DNA of 7,604 bases. Source: ANME-2 cluster archaeon (GTDB taxonomy: Archaea > Halobacteriota > Methanosarcinia > Methanosarcinales > Methanocomedenaceae). The translations under genes were made by a program, and so were the position numbers. Shown one piece after another: positions 5,668 to 7,604 of this stretch. Position 1 is the first letter of the stretch, and each line of letters begins with the position of its first letter. Below the pieces are notes generated by a model. The model did not search any database and had not been told where the DNA came from. It saw only the letters and a program-made list of their open reading frames with translations. Location: positions 1-7,604 of the forward strand of contig JAMJFV010000092.1 of NCBI GenBank assembly GCA_023544495.1, given 5' to 3'.

Positions 5668-5760
5668 GACGTAAGTTAAAAGTTAAGTCTGCGGTTGGGT
5701 GTATTAGATGAGTGAATTAAGGAGATTTTTTAGCGAAGTACTGAAGTTAGAGTCCTTTTC
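5668..5760. other. Spacer between the FKBP fragment and promoter copy B
   Basis: No coding or structural feature is convincing. A 38-codon frame (5708-5824) begins here with a fair ribosome site but runs through promoter copy B and is not conserved in copy A. Confidence 0.4.
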
Positions 5761-5818
5761 TGCAGAAATTTGTCTTGATTTTCTCTTTTTATTCAAATTA
5801 ATTACATATAAGGTTGAA
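5761..5818 (+). repeat. Duplicated FKBP promoter block, copy B (promoter of the intact gene)
   Basis: This is the partner of 5453-5508. It has the TATA element ACATATAAGG (5804-5813), giving an expected start site near 5833 and a leader of about 28 bases. A CAAATTAATT tract lies directly upstream of the TATA box in both copies, at the place of the archaeal BRE or an activator site. Confidence 0.75.
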
Positions 5819-5860
5819 TTGTAGGTTACTCTTCAAAGCCTAAACAAGGAGAATAAAGAT

Positions 5861-6295
5861 ATGGTTAAAGTAGAAAATGATGACACAGTGAAAATCCATT
5901 ATGAATTAAAACTTAAAGACGGAACTGTCTACGAATCCACATTAAATCAGGAACCTGTGAAATTTCGCATCGGTAATAACGAGACAATAATTGGTTTGGA
6001 GCAGGCATTGCTGGGATTGAACGAGGGTGAATCAAAAACATTTAAAGTGCCATTTGAGAAAGGTTTTGGTTCTTATCAAAGAGATCTGGTTGTTACAATA
6101 GATCGGGATGACCACCCTTATCTTGAGCCGGAAATTGGACAGATGTTGACAATGACCAATCCGGATGGAACTTTGACCACTGTGAAAGTAGCTGATTTTT
6201 CGGATTCCACGGTAACGCTTGATGCTAATCATCCACTTGCGGGTGAGGATTTGATATTTGACATTCAGCTGCTTGAAATTTTCAAAAATAAATAA
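5861..6295 (+). CDS. SlyD-like FKBP-type peptidyl-prolyl cis-trans isomerase
   Basis: This 144-residue cytoplasmic isomerase and chaperone speeds prolyl isomerisation during protein folding. The FKBP core is split: residues about 5-70 (VKIHYELKLKDGTVYEST, then IIGLEQALLGLNEGE, the loop usually given as iPGlExaLxGmxxGe) and about 124-142 (NHPLAGEDLIFDIQLLEI). Between them lies the IF chaperone domain (about 75-120, with EPEIGQMLTM). This is the short archaeal FKBP/SlyD layout. It lacks the histidine-rich metal-binding tail of E. coli SlyD. AGGAG at 5847-5851 sits 9 bases from the ATG. It has its own TATA promoter in the duplicated block. A decayed paralogue lies 310 bases upstream. Confidence 0.95.
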   Translation: MVKVENDDTVKIHYELKLKDGTVYESTLNQEPVKFRIGNNETIIGLEQALLGLNEGESKTFKVPFEKGFGSYQRDLVVTIDRDDHPYLEPEIGQMLTMTNPDGTLTTVKVADFSDSTVTLDANHPLAGEDLIFDIQLLEIFKNK

Positions 6296-6325
6296 AACAA
6301 GATTGGAAAATGAAAGCATGTATCC

Positions 6326-6388
6326 ATGTGTGGGGGCGAGGGGACTCGCTTGCATCCCTTAACATTCGACCGTCCAAAACCCACATGT
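6326..6388 (+). other. GC-rich potential RNA structure between FKBP and the next gene
   Basis: Outer arms 6326-6334 and 6380-6388 can form nine pairs including two G.U wobbles, with a TGTGGG/CCCACA core. Inside, GCGAG (6336-6340) and CTCGC (6345-6349) close a GGGA tetraloop. The segment is clearly richer in G and C than its surroundings. It may be a 3'-UTR structure of the FKBP mRNA, a small RNA, or the leader of the next gene. It matches no RNA family I know, and it is not a tRNA. Confidence 0.35.
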
Positions 6389-6413
6389 CCGATTGAAAAA
6401 TTTAGAGAAGAAT

Positions 6414-7217
6414 ATGGAACGATTAGATAAAATTATAATGGCTTTCATCGCTATTTTGAGTATACTAATTTCAGTATTACACTTTCTGGGGGCGCTCGAA
6501 AACACCTGGCTCGCTGACAGAATACCTGCACTTACATTGCTTGTGATCGGCTCACTTGCTGGATACCTTATTCTAGAAAGAAGAAATAAGCTCGATAAGA
6601 TTGAGCGGGATATACTTGAAGGAATTAGCCGCACGATAACATCTTTGGATGGAGTAGAGATTAAAACGTTTGATGACCGGGAGAAAGTTTATGAATATGT
6701 GGTTAAACGAATGGGGGAGGCGCAAAGATCAATTGATGACCTGACATTCGGATTTGAGACACCCCACAAAACGCCAGCTCATGAACTGGCATATAATAAA
6801 TATCTTGAAATTATACCAAAGATATGTGCAAAGAATAATATCAGTTACCGGGAAGTCATGACATTCCCTACGATTGAGCAGCTTGAGCGTGCAGAGGCCA
6901 AAATTTCACAGACCAAGAACCAGGGTTATCATCTTGCATATTACGATGCTTTTCACCAGGATATGATACCAACATTGAATTTTATGGTCATAGATTCTGT
7001 TGAGGTAATCCTTGGATTCTATCGTCATCCATACCTCCCCACAGAAGATGAATTTCATCTAGCTATTAGACATCCTGAAGTTGTACGTTTATTCTGGGAT
7101 TATTACAATACTATCTGGCAAGGAGCAAAGATAATTAAAGACAAAGATTATATCAAAAAGGAAGAACTGCAACGTATCCGTCAGGATTTGGAATCAGGAG
7201 ACCACCCAGGGAAATAA
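6414..7217 (+). CDS. Membrane-anchored protein with two N-terminal helices and an unidentified cytosolic domain
   Basis: I do not recognise a named family. The 267-residue protein has two membrane helices (about 6-26 and 38-53), a short basic and charged linker (55-70), and a soluble domain (about 75-245) probably facing the cytoplasm. The soluble part begins LDGVEIKTFDDREKVYEYV and ends with HPEVVRLFWDYYNTIWQGAK. That ending, an aromatic/tryptophan pattern after an alpha/beta core, recalls phospholipase-D-like domains used as non-catalytic sensor domains in archaeal regulators, but no HxKxxxxD catalytic motif is present. A TTG at 6393 would add seven residues but has no ribosome site. The ATG at 6414 has a weak AGAGAAG 2-8 bases upstream and was preferred. 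It follows the FKBP gene by 118 bases and could be cotranscribed. Confidence 0.8.
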   Translation: MERLDKIIMAFIAILSILISVLHFLGALENTWLADRIPALTLLVIGSLAGYLILERRNKLDKIERDILEGISRTITSLDGVEIKTFDDREKVYEYVVKRMGEAQRSIDDLTFGFETPHKTPAHELAYNKYLEIIPKICAKNNISYREVMTFPTIEQLERAEAKISQTKNQGYHLAYYDAFHQDMIPTLNFMVIDSVEVILGFYRHPYLPTEDEFHLAIRHPEVVRLFWDYYNTIWQGAKIIKDKDYIKKEELQRIRQDLESGDHPGK

Positions 7218-7233
7218 AATAAGAGATATCCCA

Positions 7234-7247
7234 AATAACTTGTTATT
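7234..7247. repeat. Short inverted repeat ahead of the zinc-ribbon gene
   Basis: AATAAC and GTTATT form a 6-bp inverted repeat around TT, between the membrane protein's stop and the zinc-ribbon gene's ribosome site. It could be an operator or a weak terminator hairpin, but such AT-rich repeats also arise by chance. Confidence 0.3.
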
Positions 7248-7277
7248 GCATTTTATCGAAAGTGAGGAGGAGTTAAG

Positions 7278-7424
7278 TTGAAAGAAAAGAAGATATGTCC
7301 CAAGTGTGGAACTCGCAGTATGGTACGAAAAAGACTTCCCAGTGGCAAATATACCATGATCTGTGAGAGATGTGGTTCCAAAAGGGGTGAATTTGTCGAA
7401 GATACGAAAAAAGGAGTAGTATAA
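7278..7424 (+). CDS. Small zinc-ribbon protein, 48 aa, TTG start
   Basis: The reading frame begins at TTG 7278, with a strong GGAGG (7266-7270) seven bases upstream, and ends at TAA 7424. It encodes two zinc knuckles, CPKCG (C7, C10) and CERCG (C29, C32), separated by a basic RKRLPSGKYTM segment. That is a classic rubredoxin-like or TFIIB/TFIIS-like zinc ribbon, with an acidic then basic tail. Such mini-proteins in archaea may bind nucleic acid or support a protein complex; the role here is unknown. It lies 60 bases behind the membrane protein on the same strand, so cotranscription is possible. The non-ATG start and short length make it easy to miss in automatic annotation. The longer frame on the opposite strand is its antisense shadow. 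Confidence 0.85.
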   Translation: MKEKKICPKCGTRSMVRKRLPSGKYTMICERCGSKRGEFVEDTKKGVV

Positions 7425-7604
7425 TACAAGAATGTTGGTGGATCTGCTAGTACTATGGGTCTTTTTGCGTATGTATTACTACCCATGAGTCCTCTCAGAG
7501 ACAATCTGTGATTGATGATTTCTTCTGATTCTGAAAATTTTGCTTCCTGCGTCTTCACTTTCAGCAGATTAATTACTTACGTTGTGATAGTACATATCTG
7601 TTTG
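7425..7604. other. Right-edge sequence without a supported gene
   Basis: Downstream of the zinc-ribbon stop I see no gene with a ribosome site or family motif. A 6-bp hairpin (ATGGGT 7455-7460 with ACCCAT 7481-7486, 20-base loop) could belong to the 3' end of the zinc-ribbon transcript. The start of another gene beyond the edge cannot be excluded. Confidence 0.4.

Noticed and set aside
5708..5824. 38-codon plus-strand frame with a fair GGGTG ribosome site
   Set aside because: It runs through promoter copy B, and the same frame in copy A is full of stops, so the conservation is in the promoter rather than in a protein.
6326..6388. Possible tRNA, prompted by a TTCGA and GC-rich stems
   Set aside because: No acceptor stem of seven pairs, no D-arm, and the TTCGA is not flanked by a T-stem.
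7454..7487. ATGGGT/ACCCAT hairpin as a terminator for the zinc-ribbon gene
   Set aside because: Only six to seven pairs with a 20-base loop and no T-run after it, so it is too weak to call.
7253..7558. 101-codon minus-strand frame at the right edge
   Set aside because: Most of it is antisense to the zinc-ribbon gene, whose cysteine pairs and ribosome site are clear. The first 40 residues (7558-7430) look slightly protein-like but have no ribosome site or known motif.
1..7604. CRISPR arrays, insertion sequences or prophage
   Set aside because: No regularly spaced direct repeats, transposase or integrase motifs, or phage genes are visible. The one clear direct repeat is the pair of FKBP promoters.

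Overview
The window looks like a piece of a methanogen-lineage archaeal chromosome, most probably Methanosarcinales or an ANME-2-like relative. Four things point that way: the start of a topoisomerase VI B subunit gene, archaeal-type hisA and hisB, Lrp/AsnC-family proteins with TATA-box promoters, and an exported multiheme cytochrome c with a PGF-CTERM-like tail. Taxonomy is inferred from protein resemblance only and no 16S rRNA is present. There are no tRNAs, rRNAs, CRISPR arrays or recognisable insertion sequences.

Left part (1-5386): every confident gene reads leftwards. From right to left these are a full-length Lrp/AsnC regulator (5386-4943), hisA (4535-3810), hisB (3725-3150), a seven-helix membrane protein (2880-2131), a nine-heme cytochrome c (2104-761), a stand-alone Lrp/AsnC ligand-binding (RAM) protein (429-199), and the first 27 codons of top6B (83-1). 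HisA and HisB catalyse two steps of histidine synthesis. The membrane protein and cytochrome form a tight two-gene unit with its own TATA box and a stem-loop plus U-run behind it. I read them as a possible membrane-to-surface electron-transfer pair.

Right part (5387-7604): genes read rightwards. A 38-codon fragment of an FKBP-type prolyl isomerase (5551-5667) comes first, then an intact SlyD-like FKBP (5861-6295). Both carry nearly the same promoter block about 311 bp apart, so this is a decayed tandem duplication in which the promoter is better kept than the coding sequence. A two-helix membrane-anchored protein of unknown function (6414-7217) and a 48-residue zinc-ribbon protein with a TTG start (7278-7424) follow.

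The most interesting items are the nonaheme cytochrome and His-rich seven-helix protein pair, the duplicated FKBP promoter beside a divergent Lrp regulator, and several unexplained inverted repeats (4638-4668, 4727-4751, 6326-6388). I found no clear multi-gene defence or mobile system.
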